From FEB-10 sp963710645 (GTDB taxonomy: Bacteria > Acidobacteriota > Thermoanaerobaculia > Thermoanaerobaculales > Sulfomarinibacteraceae), in the NCBI GenBank assembly GCA_963710645.1, contig CAVQBD010000009.1, positions 496,001 to 560,000 on the forward strand: a stretch of 64,000 nt of DNA. The letters are read 5' to 3'. The notes below the pieces were generated by a model. That model was not told the origin of the DNA. It did not search any database and was given only the letters and a program-made list of their open reading frames with translations. Both the position numbers and the translations under genes were made by a program. Position 1 is the stretch's first letter; each line of letters opens with the position of its first letter. Below, piece after piece: positions 43,948-52,031 of the stretch.

Positions 43948-44945
43948 GGCCCACCCCCGACGCTGTGATGCTGCGACGAGCGAGCGGTCACCTTGCGCGG
44001 CGGAGGGGCATCGGACCGATGGGGTTCGACTTCGGCTAACGGACGAAGCAGGCGGGCCGCGCGCCGCGCCGACCGCTCTGGAGGAAAGACCCGCTCCCCT
44101 ACCACCAGGCCCACCTCGTCACCCCGCTCCAAACGACTGACGACTCCTGTGGCCACCTCCGACACCATCGTTTCGAACCGGCTCAAAATTGTCGCGTCTG
44201 CCACGTCGCTCACCCGCGGATCCACAACGAAGAAAACCGGATCGGAAGCTCGACGCTGCCGGTCAGTGACGATGGGCTGCTGTTGCCTGGCCGTCTGTTT
44301 CCAGTGCATCTGTCGGGTGTCGTCACCCTCACGAAAGTTCCGGAGCTGAACCACCTCGCCCTCTCGACCACGGTCATCGAAGCGTTCGGTGGAGCGGCCG
44401 CGTTCGCGGCCGTCGGATGTGGTTGCGGATGCCGACAGCAGGCGCGGATACACCAGCACTTCACGGCGCTCCAGCACCACCTTCGACTTGACGAAGAAGC
44501 CGAGCGGCAAGAGGACTTCGAGGGTCCATGGGCCGATCTCGGCCCAGCCTCGGTCCGGAAAACAGGTCTCGATGCTGTGACGGCTCGCCGCCGACGCCGC
44601 CAGCAGTTTCTGAACCAGAACGACCCGTCCCAACCGATCGCGCAGCACGATCCCGTAGGCCGGAAACAGCCGGCACCGATTGAGAATCTCGACCTCCACC
44701 ATGACCGGCCTGCCGGCGAAGATTTCCTTGGGCGCGACGGCCCGGATCTCGGCCCCGCCGAGGACCTGCCGCGACCAAACTCCGGACACAGCGTAGCTGG
44801 CAAGAGCGAGACCAAAAAGCGCCATCAAGGCGTTGTTTCCGGTGTTGACCGCCGCGAACCCCAGGATCAACATCGAGAGAAGGAAGAGCCCTCCCCAGCG
44901 AGTCAGCTTGAGTCTGAATCCTCGGAAAGAACCGACCGAGCTCAT
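43944..44945 (-). CDS. DUF58-domain protein
   Basis: 333 residues from the ATG at 44945; upstream codons fall in a word array. Two N-terminal helices (LFLLSMLILGFAAVNTGNN, LMALFGLALASYAVSGV), then the DUF58/VWA-like domain with the signature GDDTRQMHWKQTARQQ. Middle gene of the moxR-DUF58-transglutaminase set, overlapping the latter by 4 bp. Probably a chaperone-type partner of the AAA+ protein. Confidence 0.92.
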   Translation of the reverse strand: MSSVGSFRGFRLKLTRWGGLFLLSMLILGFAAVNTGNNALMALFGLALASYAVSGVWSRQVLGGAEIRAVAPKEIFAGRPVMVEVEILNRCRLFPAYGIVLRDRLGRVVLVQKLLAASAASRHSIETCFPDRGWAEIGPWTLEVLLPLGFFVKSKVVLERREVLVYPRLLSASATTSDGRERGRSTERFDDRGREGEVVQLRNFREGDDTRQMHWKQTARQQQPIVTDRQRRASDPVFFVVDPRVSDVADATILSRFETMVSEVATGVVSRLERGDEVGLVVGERVFPPERSARRAARLLRPLAEVEPHRSDAPPPRKVTARSSQHHSVGGGP

Positions 44946-44956
44946 GGCATCTGGAG

Positions 44957-45056
44957 GCGGGATTCGGGACTCGGGGCTCGGGACTCGGCGCATTGGGCCG
45001 TCGAACCACGGTCCTCGAGACCATCCGAGTCCCGGTTCCCGAGTCCCGAATCCCGC
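44957..45056. repeat. long inverted repeat of YTCGGGR heptamers between moxR and the DUF58 gene
   Basis: Left arm 44957-44988 and right arm 45025-45056 are reverse complements at 29 of 32 positions; the three mismatches are adjacent (GCT against GTT). The loop is 36 nt. Heptamers are CTCGGGA, CTCGGGG and TTCGGGA. It lies inside what looks like one operon. Confidence 0.88.
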
Positions 45057-45063
45057 GCTCTCA

Positions 45064-46023
45064 TCACCTGGGCACCGGGACGACGTCCAGAATCGAGCGA
45101 ATCACCGCTCGTTCCCGACGGCTCCGTTCCCATCCGTCATCCACCAGAGGATCATTCAGCAGGACGCGATGGGCCAGCACCGCCTCCGCCGTGTCCTGCA
45201 AGTCGTCCGGAATCATGAACGGTCGCCCCTTGACCAGGGCAAGCGCCTGAGCGCATCGCTGCCACGCAAGGGTCCCTCGGGTCGACACCCCCAAGGCCAG
45301 GGATTCGTGTGATCGCGTTCGTTCCACCACGTCCATCAGATACCCGCGCAGCCCGTCACTGACATGGACTTCACCCACCTCGTGCTGCAACTCCAACACC
45401 TCGGCGGCGCTGAGCACCGGCTGCAACCGTTCGAGTTCCGGTTCTGTGCCGCCCGACCGAAGCAGCTCGATTTCCTCCCCACGGCCGGGGTACCCCATGG
45501 ACAGCCTCATGAGGAATCGGTCGAGCTGACTCTCAGGCAGAGGATAGGTGCCAGTGGATTCGATAGGGTTCTGTGTTGCCAGCACCAGGAATGGCCTGGC
45601 GAGCTCGTGGCGGGTTTTTTCCACCGTCACGGCGTGCTCGCTCATTGCTTCCAGCAGCGCTGACTGGGTCCTGGGCGCGGCGCGATTGATCTCGTCGGCC
45701 AACACCACGTTGGCGAACAGCGGGCCTGGCATGAACTCGAAGTCACCCCGGTCCTGGCGATAGACCGAAATGCCGATGATGTCCGACGGCAAGGTGTCCG
45801 AGGTGAACTGGATGCGATGAAAGTCCAGATCCAGCGACCGCGCCAGGGCTTGGGCGAGGGTTGTCTTACCCACCCCGGGCACGTCTTCCAAAAGCACGTG
45901 GCCCCGAGCGATCAAAGCGGCGATCAGGGAGTCCACGAGCTCCGCCTTGCCGCGGATCACCCGCACGATGGACTCGTGGAGCCGCTCCAATTTCGACAGA
46001 ACCGTTGGTGTCACCGGATTCAC
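45064..46023 (-). CDS. MoxR-family AAA+ ATPase
   Basis: 319 residues. Walker A DVPGVGKTTLAQAL, Walker B NVVLADEINRAAPRTQ, and MoxR-typical ATQNPIESTGTYPLPESQLDRFLM. First gene of the moxR-DUF58-transglutaminase set; these ATPases act as chaperones for VWA/DUF58 partners. Confidence 0.94.
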   Translation of the reverse strand: MNPVTPTVLSKLERLHESIVRVIRGKAELVDSLIAALIARGHVLLEDVPGVGKTTLAQALARSLDLDFHRIQFTSDTLPSDIIGISVYRQDRGDFEFMPGPLFANVVLADEINRAAPRTQSALLEAMSEHAVTVEKTRHELARPFLVLATQNPIESTGTYPLPESQLDRFLMRLSMGYPGRGEEIELLRSGGTEPELERLQPVLSAAEVLELQHEVGEVHVSDGLRGYLMDVVERTRSHESLALGVSTRGTLAWQRCAQALALVKGRPFMIPDDLQDTAEAVLAHRVLLNDPLVDDGWERSRRERAVIRSILDVVPVPR

Positions 46024-46117
46024 TGGATTGATCTCCCCTCAGGGCAAACCGAAGTGGCGGGCTGATGCTTCCGCCCAGACATCCGTTCCTGCTGCTCCAT
46101 CGGCTGATACTCCAATC

Positions 46118-46315
46118 GGGGGCTCGGGACTCGGGATTCGGGACTCGGGGCTCGGGACTCGGGGCTCGGGATTCGGGACTCGGGCTCTCTTCACCCACCC
46201 GGGCTATAAGCTATACGCTTTTGCGGGGCGCGGTGTTGTTTTTGTTCCGGGTTTCGGGTTCCGGGTTGACCCCCGCCCTCCCAAATCCAAGATGCACGAT
46301 GCAAGATCCAAAACC
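46118..46315. repeat. four consecutive heptamer arrays
   Basis: YTCGGGR units, about ten (46118-46186); GCTATAA/GCTATAC (46203-46223); TTCCGGG/TTTCGGG (46245-46268); AAGATGC/ACGATGC (46283-46315). Separators are CACCCACCCGGG, GCGGGGCGCGG and CCCCCGCCCTCCC. No gene in 46024-46885. Confidence 0.88.
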
Positions 46316-46760
46316 CCCTGCCCACCCGGAGCGAGAGGTCGCGTTGATCGGGCGTGCCGTCTTTAACAATGTTGGGGCTCGCCAACTGAGTCATTCAGCC
46401 CTTTGGGTCCCAACATTGTTAAAGGGGGCAACCTGCCGGCGGCAGCGGTTGTGGCCGTGGCCGTGTGCGGCGGCCATGTCCGATCCTGTACGCAGGATCA
46501 GAGGCCTTACGGCCACCCGCTGGTGACGGCTGGTCACCGCGGCCACCGGCCGCGAGTAACCTCGAGTAGCGCTGTGGGGAGATGGGCGCGGTGAGGGGCC
46601 GGAGGCTCGATTGTGGCCGGCTTGGGGACTTGGTCGCGCCCTGGTTCTTCGTCGCGCTTCCCGTGAGGATGCCAGGCACGCCGATTCGCCCCAACGAGAC
46701 GAATCGGCCGGCCGGCGTTGGCGAATCGGGATGCCAGGCACCTCCGAGAGACGCGCCCTC
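46316..46760 (+). repeat. composite hairpin element, full copy with insert C
   Basis: Head CCCACCCGGAGCGAGAGG; hairpin A with perfect 16-bp arms CTTTAACAATGTTGGG (46361-46376) and CCCAACATTGTTAAAG (46409-46424), loop 32 nt; AACCT at 46430-46434; insert C to a second AACCT at 46558-46562; box GCGCTGTGGGGAGATGGGCG; then hairpin B with arms 46670-46688 and 46722-46740. All modules are in the same order as in copy 1. Confidence 0.85.
46435..46562 (+). mobile_element. insert C, nested MITE-like insertion with 5-bp flanking repeat
   Basis: 128 bp starting GCCGGCGGCAGCGGTTGTGG and ending GGCCGCGAGT before AACCT. AACCT stands on both sides, while copy 1 has a single AACCT at the same point. Contains an internal hairpin GGTGAC-GGCT-GGTCACC. 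No coding capacity, so any movement would need a transposase elsewhere. Confidence 0.6.
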
Positions 46761-46885
46761 GGGGAGCGCGACATGGAGATCGGAATGCGACGGCAGCGGC
46801 CGGGACAAGGGCGGGCAACGGACTGGCGAGGGATAACCCGAAACTCGGAGCCCCCGTTGGCCGGGCGGGGGGTTACCATAGGCCC

Positions 46886-47779
46886 GTGACACCCACCATC
46901 GACGATTACCTCGCCGACTACCTCGCCCACCTGGCGCTGGAGCGGAGCCTGAGTCCGAGGACCGTAGAGTCCTACGGCCGCGACCTTCGTCAATTCGCCG
47001 TCTGGCTGACCCAAGAGAACCTCACCGTGGACGAGGTGGACCGGGTTGCGCTCCGGGCTTACCTCGGATCGCGGCGGGACGCCGGCCTGGCAGCCCGATC
47101 TTCCGCCCGAGCGCTGTCTTCGATTCGAGGACTCTACAAGTATCTTGTGCGCACCGGTGTTCTGACCGTGGACCCCGCCAGCGATCTGTCGTCGCCGAGC
47201 TTATGGCACACCGTGCCCCACGCCCTCACTGCCGACGAAATCAGCAGGCTGCTCGCCGCACCCGACACCGGCACAACCCTGGGGCTGCGAGACCGGGCCA
47301 TGCTGGAAACCCTGTATGCCACCGGTCTCAGGGTCACCGAACTGGTGAGGTTAACCACCGACCGGGCACGTCTTGATCCTGGTTTTGTCAGGGTTGTGGG
47401 CAAGGGCGGCAAGGAACGACTGGTACCGCTGGGCGGCAGCGCTGTGGCCTGGATCGAGAAGTACCTAGCGGGCGCCCGTCCCGAGCTGGACCGACATCGC
47501 GTGCCGGAGCTCTTTCTCAACCACCGCGGCAAGCGGCTCACGCGGCAGGGGTTCTGGAAGATCATCCGGAATCACGGTCTGGCTGCCGGCATCCGTTCCC
47601 AATTGAGCCCCCACGTGGTGCGACACAGTTTCGCAACCCATCTGGTGGAGCACGGCGCCGACCTGCGGTCCGTGCAGATGATGCTGGGACACGCCTCATT
47701 GACGACCACCGAGATCTACACTCACGTCGCGCGCGAGCGCCTGCGGCAGTTGTATGACGAGAAGCATCCCCGTGCGTAG
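46886..47779 (+). CDS. xerD: XerC/XerD-type tyrosine recombinase
   Basis: 297 residues from the GTG at 46886. N-terminal SAM-like domain (DDYLADYLAHLALERSLSPRTVESYGRDL) and C-terminal catalytic domain with R in ATGLRVTELVRL, HxxR in LSPHVVRHSFATHL, H in MMLGHASLTTTEIYTHV and the nucleophile Tyr in EIYTHV. Length and motifs fit the chromosome-dimer recombinases rather than an integron integrase. XerC versus XerD not separated with certainty. Confidence 0.9.
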   Translation: MTPTIDDYLADYLAHLALERSLSPRTVESYGRDLRQFAVWLTQENLTVDEVDRVALRAYLGSRRDAGLAARSSARALSSIRGLYKYLVRTGVLTVDPASDLSSPSLWHTVPHALTADEISRLLAAPDTGTTLGLRDRAMLETLYATGLRVTELVRLTTDRARLDPGFVRVVGKGGKERLVPLGGSAVAWIEKYLAGARPELDRHRVPELFLNHRGKRLTRQGFWKIIRNHGLAAGIRSQLSPHVVRHSFATHLVEHGADLRSVQMMLGHASLTTTEIYTHVARERLRQLYDEKHPRA

Positions 47780-47790
47780 AATCAGTGATG

Positions 47791-47945
47791 AGTGAATTGC
47801 GAATAGTGAATAGTGGGTGAGCGGCGGTGGGGAAATGAGATGAAAACACTGAAGAGGGTCGCAGCAGGAACCGATCGGCGTCGAAACTGTCGCCGGGCGA
47901 TGGTTCGCCGTCCTCTATTCACAATTCGCTATTCACTGTTCACTT
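47791..47945. repeat. inverted pair of GTGAATA-type heptamer arrays overlapping the transglycosylase 5' region
   Basis: 47791-47818 carries GTGAATT, GCGAATA, GTGAATA, GTGGGTG; 47914-47945 carries ATTCACA, ATTCGCT, ATTCACT, GTTCACT, the inverse word. Between them GGGTGAGCGGCGGTGGGG. The right array is in frame with the downstream gene. Confidence 0.8.
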
Positions 47946-48622
47946 CATCCAGCCGAGCACGGGTGATTGCCTCAACGGCCCTTCTCTTCGCCATCGCCGC
48001 GACCATGCCTGTTACGACCGAGGCGAAGATCGCCGTCTTCGTCGACGGCCGGATTCTCAAGGTGGAGGACGCCTATCTCGACGGGGACCGCATCGTGCTC
48101 CGCTTGCCAGACGGCGGCACGATGGAGGTTCCAGCAATCCGCATTGACCGGGTGGTGGCTGACGAGGTTGCCTCACCGCCGGAAACGGTGCCCACGGTCG
48201 ATTGTCCGTCTGGGTGGTCCAAGGATCCGCTGCCCGATTGGGTGCCGTTCCGGGACTCCATCGAGAGCGCAGCAAAGGCCGCAAACCTCCATCCATGGCT
48301 GCTGGCGGCCCTGGTCCAAGCCGAGTCGGCCTTCGATCCCAACGCCGTGTCCCGCGCCGGGGCCAGCGGGCTCACGCAGTTGATGCCCTCTGCCGCATCG
48401 GATCACCGGGTGCGGGACGTCTTCGACCCCAAGGACAACCTCCGGGGCGGCGCGAGCCACCTCCGGCTCATGCTCGACCGGTTCGAGTCCCTGCCTCTCG
48501 CCCTGGCCGCTTACAACGCGGGCGCCGCCGCTGTGGAACGATACGACGGGATTCCTCCCTATAGCGAGACTCATGACTACGTCCGGAGGATTCTCGGGAG
48601 ATTCTGCCCATCTGACGAGTGA
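47840..48622 (+). CDS. lytic transglycosylase (SLT domain), secreted
   Basis: 260 residues if started at the ATG at 47840; a GTG at 47963 would begin just before the signal-like helix (VIASTALLFAIAATMPVTTEA) and avoid translating a word array, so the true start may be there. Then a short beta domain (KIAVFVDGRILKVEDAYLDG) and the SLT domain with catalytic E in VQAESAFDPNAVS, GASGLTQLMP and LALAAYNAG. Cleaves peptidoglycan glycan strands. Confidence 0.88.
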   Translation: MKTLKRVAAGTDRRRNCRRAMVRRPLFTIRYSLFTSSSRARVIASTALLFAIAATMPVTTEAKIAVFVDGRILKVEDAYLDGDRIVLRLPDGGTMEVPAIRIDRVVADEVASPPETVPTVDCPSGWSKDPLPDWVPFRDSIESAAKAANLHPWLLAALVQAESAFDPNAVSRAGASGLTQLMPSAASDHRVRDVFDPKDNLRGGASHLRLMLDRFESLPLALAAYNAGAAAVERYDGIPPYSETHDYVRRILGRFCPSDE

Positions 48623-48644
48623 GGACAGGCAGTAGGGTTCGTGT

Positions 48645-49538
48645 ATGTTGCGAGTCGTGTCGAGTTTCACCCGTCTGCTGCTGCTGAGCGCCTGCCTGCT
48701 GTGGGCGGTGTCCTTCGTGGCCACGAAGGTGGCGTTGGAGGTGGTGCCTCCCTTGACTGTCGTCTCTCTCAGGTTGCTGGTGGCGGCAGCCTGTTTTCTA
48801 CCGCTGCTTGCAACCGGTGGACGCGGACGAAAACTCATGGACGGGTCGGTACTGCGGCAGCTTTTCGTGCTCAGCCTGTTCGGTGCCGGTCTTCACTACG
48901 CCATACAAACCGTTGGCCTCCAATTCACCACCGCGTCCAACGCGTCGCTCTACGTGGTCACCGGACCCATCTCGATTCTGTTGCTTTCGACTGCGCTTCT
49001 CGGCGAACGGCTCACTCCACGGAAGGTACTCGGAGTTGCCGTCGCGATCGCAGGAGTGTTGATCGTCATGGGTATGGGGACTTTCACGGGGTTCGAACTG
49101 GGGGAGCACGTCCTGGGTGACCTGATGGTTCTGACCAGCGTGGTCTTGTGGGGCTGTTTTACCGTATTCGGCAAAAAGCTCACTGATCAGCTTGGCGCGT
49201 TGACGGTCATTGCCGCTGTGACCGTCATTGGGGCCATGTGGATGGCTCCCATCGGTTGGACTGAAATGCGTTGGACTGGATTCAGCCTGGCGCAGGTCCA
49301 TGACAAGGGGTGGATCGCAATCGGTTTTCTGGGCGCTGGCTGCACCTTCTTCGCAACCCTTCTGTACTTCATGGCGCTCGAGCGCACCGAGTCTCAGAAG
49401 GTGGGTGTCTATCTGTACACGATCCCTCCCATGACGGCGGTCTTTGCGGCCTTCATGCTCGGCGAACACATCACGGTGAATTTGGTGGTGGGCTCCCTGT
49501 TGGTGGTGGCCGGGGTCCTCCTCACCGAGCGTGGATGA
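48645..49538 (+). CDS. EamA-family (DMT superfamily) transporter
   Basis: 297 residues, ten predicted membrane helices in two EamA repeats (LLLSACLLWAVSFVATKVAL and LMVLTSVVLWGCFTVFGKKL are the repeat starts; TASNASLYVVTGPISILLLS and SQKVGVYLYTIPPMTAVFA the later helices). Exports or imports small metabolites; substrate unknown. Starts 22 bp after the transglycosylase. Confidence 0.92.
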   Translation: MLRVVSSFTRLLLLSACLLWAVSFVATKVALEVVPPLTVVSLRLLVAAACFLPLLATGGRGRKLMDGSVLRQLFVLSLFGAGLHYAIQTVGLQFTTASNASLYVVTGPISILLLSTALLGERLTPRKVLGVAVAIAGVLIVMGMGTFTGFELGEHVLGDLMVLTSVVLWGCFTVFGKKLTDQLGALTVIAAVTVIGAMWMAPIGWTEMRWTGFSLAQVHDKGWIAIGFLGAGCTFFATLLYFMALERTESQKVGVYLYTIPPMTAVFAAFMLGEHITVNLVVGSLLVVAGVLLTERG

Positions 49539-49612
49539 CGGCGCCGGCAAGGTGCCGCCCCTGTCGTTCCGACGGCCGAGTCGGTGCTAGACTTCCCACC
49601 TCTGGAGGCACT

Positions 49613-50062
49613 ATGAAACGGCTCGCAGTACTCCTGGCCCTGATTGGATTGGTGGCACCCCTGATGATCTCGTGCGGCGAGGAGGAGACGCCCGAACAGC
49701 GACTCGCCTATCTTCGTTCGCGGCACGAAATCTTCCCCGCCGGCGTCACAAGCCGGATCGACAGCGACGGCAACCAAATGCTCATCGTGGACGTCCAGGT
49801 GGCCAACCAGGGCACCGAACCACTCAATGAGCTCACGGTGCTGGTGATCGTCCGAGGCGCCGACGGAATAGAGAAGCTCTCCCGACGGGCAACATTGGAT
49901 CTCGAGGGCGTGCGCCCGGGGATCGGCGAACGCCGCACTGCAATCATCCCGGGGTTTGCCTTGGCCGAGGACGACGAAGTCATCGTGGAGTTGGAGGCGA
50001 ATCTGACAGCCGACGACCTACACACCTTGCCCGAGTGGTCCGAGGTCGCAGGTACTAGTTGA
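49613..50062 (+). CDS. lipoprotein of unknown function
   Basis: 149 residues from the ATG at 49613 after TGGAGGC. Signal peptide with lipobox LMISCG, lipidated at C21. The rest is a beta-rich domain (QMLIVDVQVANQGTEPLNELTVLVIV) resembling an FxLYD/Ig-like fold. No named family recognised. Its end overlaps a convergent small gene by 8 bp. Confidence 0.75.
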   Translation: MKRLAVLLALIGLVAPLMISCGEEETPEQRLAYLRSRHEIFPAGVTSRIDSDGNQMLIVDVQVANQGTEPLNELTVLVIVRGADGIEKLSRRATLDLEGVRPGIGERRTAIIPGFALAEDDEVIVELEANLTADDLHTLPEWSEVAGTS

Positions 50063-50318
50063 TCGGGTGGGCCGGCAGTTCGGCGACGCCGAATCTCTCC
50101 AACAGAATCACCCGCATCTGCGGAAGGACCTGTTTTTCGAAGGCGTCCAGCGAGGCCGGTGCAAGTCGTGCCACGGCGGTCCGAGTGGCCTCGATCAACC
50201 GCAGTCCCTCACAGAGCCGGAGATCGGGATCGGACTGCAGAGTTTGGCATGTCACGTCGAGCATGAGCACGCAACGCTCGTCGAAACCCGCGACCGCGGT
50301 GTCGAAAACCCGCACCAT
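50055..50318 (-). CDS. small hypothetical protein
   Basis: 87 residues from the ATG at 50318, preceded by GGAAGGAG. Mostly helical with three Cys residues (DERCVLMLDVTCQTLQ, LRLCEGLRL). Not recognised. Divergent from suhB with 40 bp between the starts. Confidence 0.6.
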   Translation of the reverse strand: MVRVFDTAVAGFDERCVLMLDVTCQTLQSDPDLRLCEGLRLIEATRTAVARLAPASLDAFEKQVLPQMRVILLERFGVAELPAHPIN

Positions 50319-50358
50319 AAGCCCACTCCTTCCAACAGGATGAACATTGAGGTGAGTT

Positions 50359-51183
50359 TTGGCATTCCATCCCACTCTTGAACTGCTCGATGCCGTTGAG
50401 GCGGTGGCGCAGGCCGGCGCGGACCGACTCATGCCCTACTTCCGTCGCCTGGAGCCAGATCAGGTCTCGGAGAAAGCCCGCAACGATCTCGTGACGATCG
50501 CCGATCGGGCATCGGAGTCGGCGATCCTCGAGGCCATCGGCGAACGATTTCCGAGTCACAACGTCCTCTCCGAAGAGGCCGGGTGGGCTGCCCGATCCGA
50601 TTCCCGCCCCACCTGGATCGTGGACCCGCTTGACGGTACGACCAATTTCGTGCACGGCATGTCCCATTTCGCGGTATCGGTGGCGGTGACCGCCGAGGAC
50701 AGGGTCCAGGCGGGCGTGATCATTGATCCTGCCAAGGGAGACATCTTCCGCGCGGCCCGCGGCATCGGCACCTGGTGGAATGGGGCCCGTTGCAACGTCA
50801 GCGACCGCGAGACATTGTCCGGCGCCATGCTCGCCACCGGCTTTCCCTTCAAGGCGCACCGGTTGCTCGACCCCTATCTGGCCATCTTCCGCGACGTCTT
50901 CCTCGACTGCAAAGCCATCCGAAGACCGGGAGCAGCCGCCCTCGATCTTGCCTACACCGCCTGCGGCATCGTCGATGGCTTCTTCGAGTTCCAACTCTCG
51001 CCGTGGGATATCGCCGCGGGTGCGGTGATGGTGGAAGAGGCAGGGGGCACCATCTCCGACATGGACGGCGGCAACGACTACCTCGCCACGGGCAATGTAC
51101 TCAGTGGCCCTGATGGCGTCAGGCGAGGTCTCCTCGAGATCGCGCAGCGCCATCGCCAGGCGTGGATCGAGGCCCAAGACTGA
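50359..51183 (+). CDS. suhB: inositol monophosphatase family protein
   Basis: 274 residues; the only start matching the N-terminus (AFHPTLELLDAVEAVAQAG) is a TTG at 50359 behind GAGGTGAG. Metal-binding motifs are complete: SEEAG, WIVDPLDGTTNFVHG and SPWDIAAGAVMVEEAGG. Hydrolyses inositol phosphate or a related sugar phosphate. SuhB is the closest common name. Confidence 0.92.
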   Translation: MAFHPTLELLDAVEAVAQAGADRLMPYFRRLEPDQVSEKARNDLVTIADRASESAILEAIGERFPSHNVLSEEAGWAARSDSRPTWIVDPLDGTTNFVHGMSHFAVSVAVTAEDRVQAGVIIDPAKGDIFRAARGIGTWWNGARCNVSDRETLSGAMLATGFPFKAHRLLDPYLAIFRDVFLDCKAIRRPGAAALDLAYTACGIVDGFFEFQLSPWDIAAGAVMVEEAGGTISDMDGGNDYLATGNVLSGPDGVRRGLLEIAQRHRQAWIEAQD

Positions 51184-51316
51184 TTCCGATAATATCCCCA
51201 CCCGGACATCCGCTGACGCAGCGGTGTATCCAATACCGTCCCTAAGACCACCTTATTGAGGAAGTGACAGGTTACGCAGTGTTTCCGTCACGATGAAACG
51301 GTGTTGGAGGAAACCG

Positions 51317-51847
51317 ATGTCACTGGTACAATCCGGGCACACTGGTGGAACAATGACCGAGAGTTCAGAAAACAAGTACGGCCTCCACGATCAGATCGCG
51401 CAAGCCGTCGAAATGACCAAGGACGACCGTTTCGCCGAGGCCCTCGAGATCTTCGAGGAGTGTCTGCCCCAGCTGTCCAGCCGAGACGTGAGCGACAAAC
51501 CGGTGCTCAGCACGTCGTCGTCCTACTACGGAATATGTGTGGCCGTGGTCAAACGGCGATACGCCGAGGCGGCCAAATACTGCAACATCTCGCTCAAGAG
51601 CCAGTTCATGGACCCCAACCACCACACCAACCTGGCGCTGGTCTATCTGGAGCGCAACGATCGGGGTAGCGCCATTGAACATCTTCACGCGGGTTTGAGG
51701 ATCCAGCCCAAAAATCAGCGAATTCACCGTATTTTGAAGGATATCGGCCGGCGCAGACCCCCGGTCCTCTCGTTCTTGGGGCGTGACAACCCGATCAACA
51801 TCTGGCTCGGAAAACGGCGGGCCGAGAAGGATCTCAACAAGAGGTAG
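51317..51847 (+). CDS. TPR-repeat protein
   Basis: 176 residues from the ATG at 51317 (GGAGG, 8-bp spacing); the ATG at 51353 is an alternative. Contains helical repeats of TPR type (RFAEALEIFEECLPQ, RRYAEAAKYCNISLKSQ, NHHTNLALVYLERNDRGSAIEHL). The basic C-terminus follows a hydrophobic patch. Likely a protein-interaction adaptor; partner unknown. Confidence 0.8.
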   Translation: MSLVQSGHTGGTMTESSENKYGLHDQIAQAVEMTKDDRFAEALEIFEECLPQLSSRDVSDKPVLSTSSSYYGICVAVVKRRYAEAAKYCNISLKSQFMDPNHHTNLALVYLERNDRGSAIEHLHAGLRIQPKNQRIHRILKDIGRRRPPVLSFLGRDNPINIWLGKRRAEKDLNKR

Positions 51848-51944
51848 CCCAGTCCGGCCGAAGCCCACAGCCCAACACTCCCGTGGCTTCAAAACCATCC
51901 CCAGACCGTGACATATCCGAGATCAGGTCTCACTCACGACCGCC

Positions 51945-51973
51945 TTGCCAGGTCCCAGAACGGCGAGTATGCT
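51945..51973 (+). promoter_or_regulatory. sigma-70-type promoter of the PFOR operon
   Basis: TTGCCA (51945-51950), 17-bp spacer, TATGCT (51968-51973). The expected start is near 51980, inside the Rex-like box. Confidence 0.6.
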
Positions 51974-51978
51974 AACCG

Positions 51979-51996
51979 TTGTGAATTCGTTCACGT
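51979..51996. promoter_or_regulatory. Rex-like operator
   Basis: TTGTGAATTCGTTCACGT matches the Rex consensus TTGTGAANNNNTTCACAA at 12 of 14 fixed positions, with the correct 4-bp spacer. It overlaps the predicted start site, so Rex would block transcription when NADH is low. No rex gene is in the window. Confidence 0.65.
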
Positions 51997-52031
51997 GGGT
52001 CCCCGCGTGAATGCACGTTCCGGAGGTTTTT

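Noticed and set aside
46118..46186. Heptamer array as a CRISPR array
   Set aside because: Units are 7 bp with no spacers, and no cas genes are present.
28059..46424. Hairpin A as integron attC sites, with the nearby XerD as integrase
   Set aside because: The arms run GTTGGG...CCCAAC, with the opposite polarity to RYYYAAC...GTTRRRY, the copies are not spaced by gene cassettes, and the recombinase has the length and motifs of XerC/XerD without an integrase patch.
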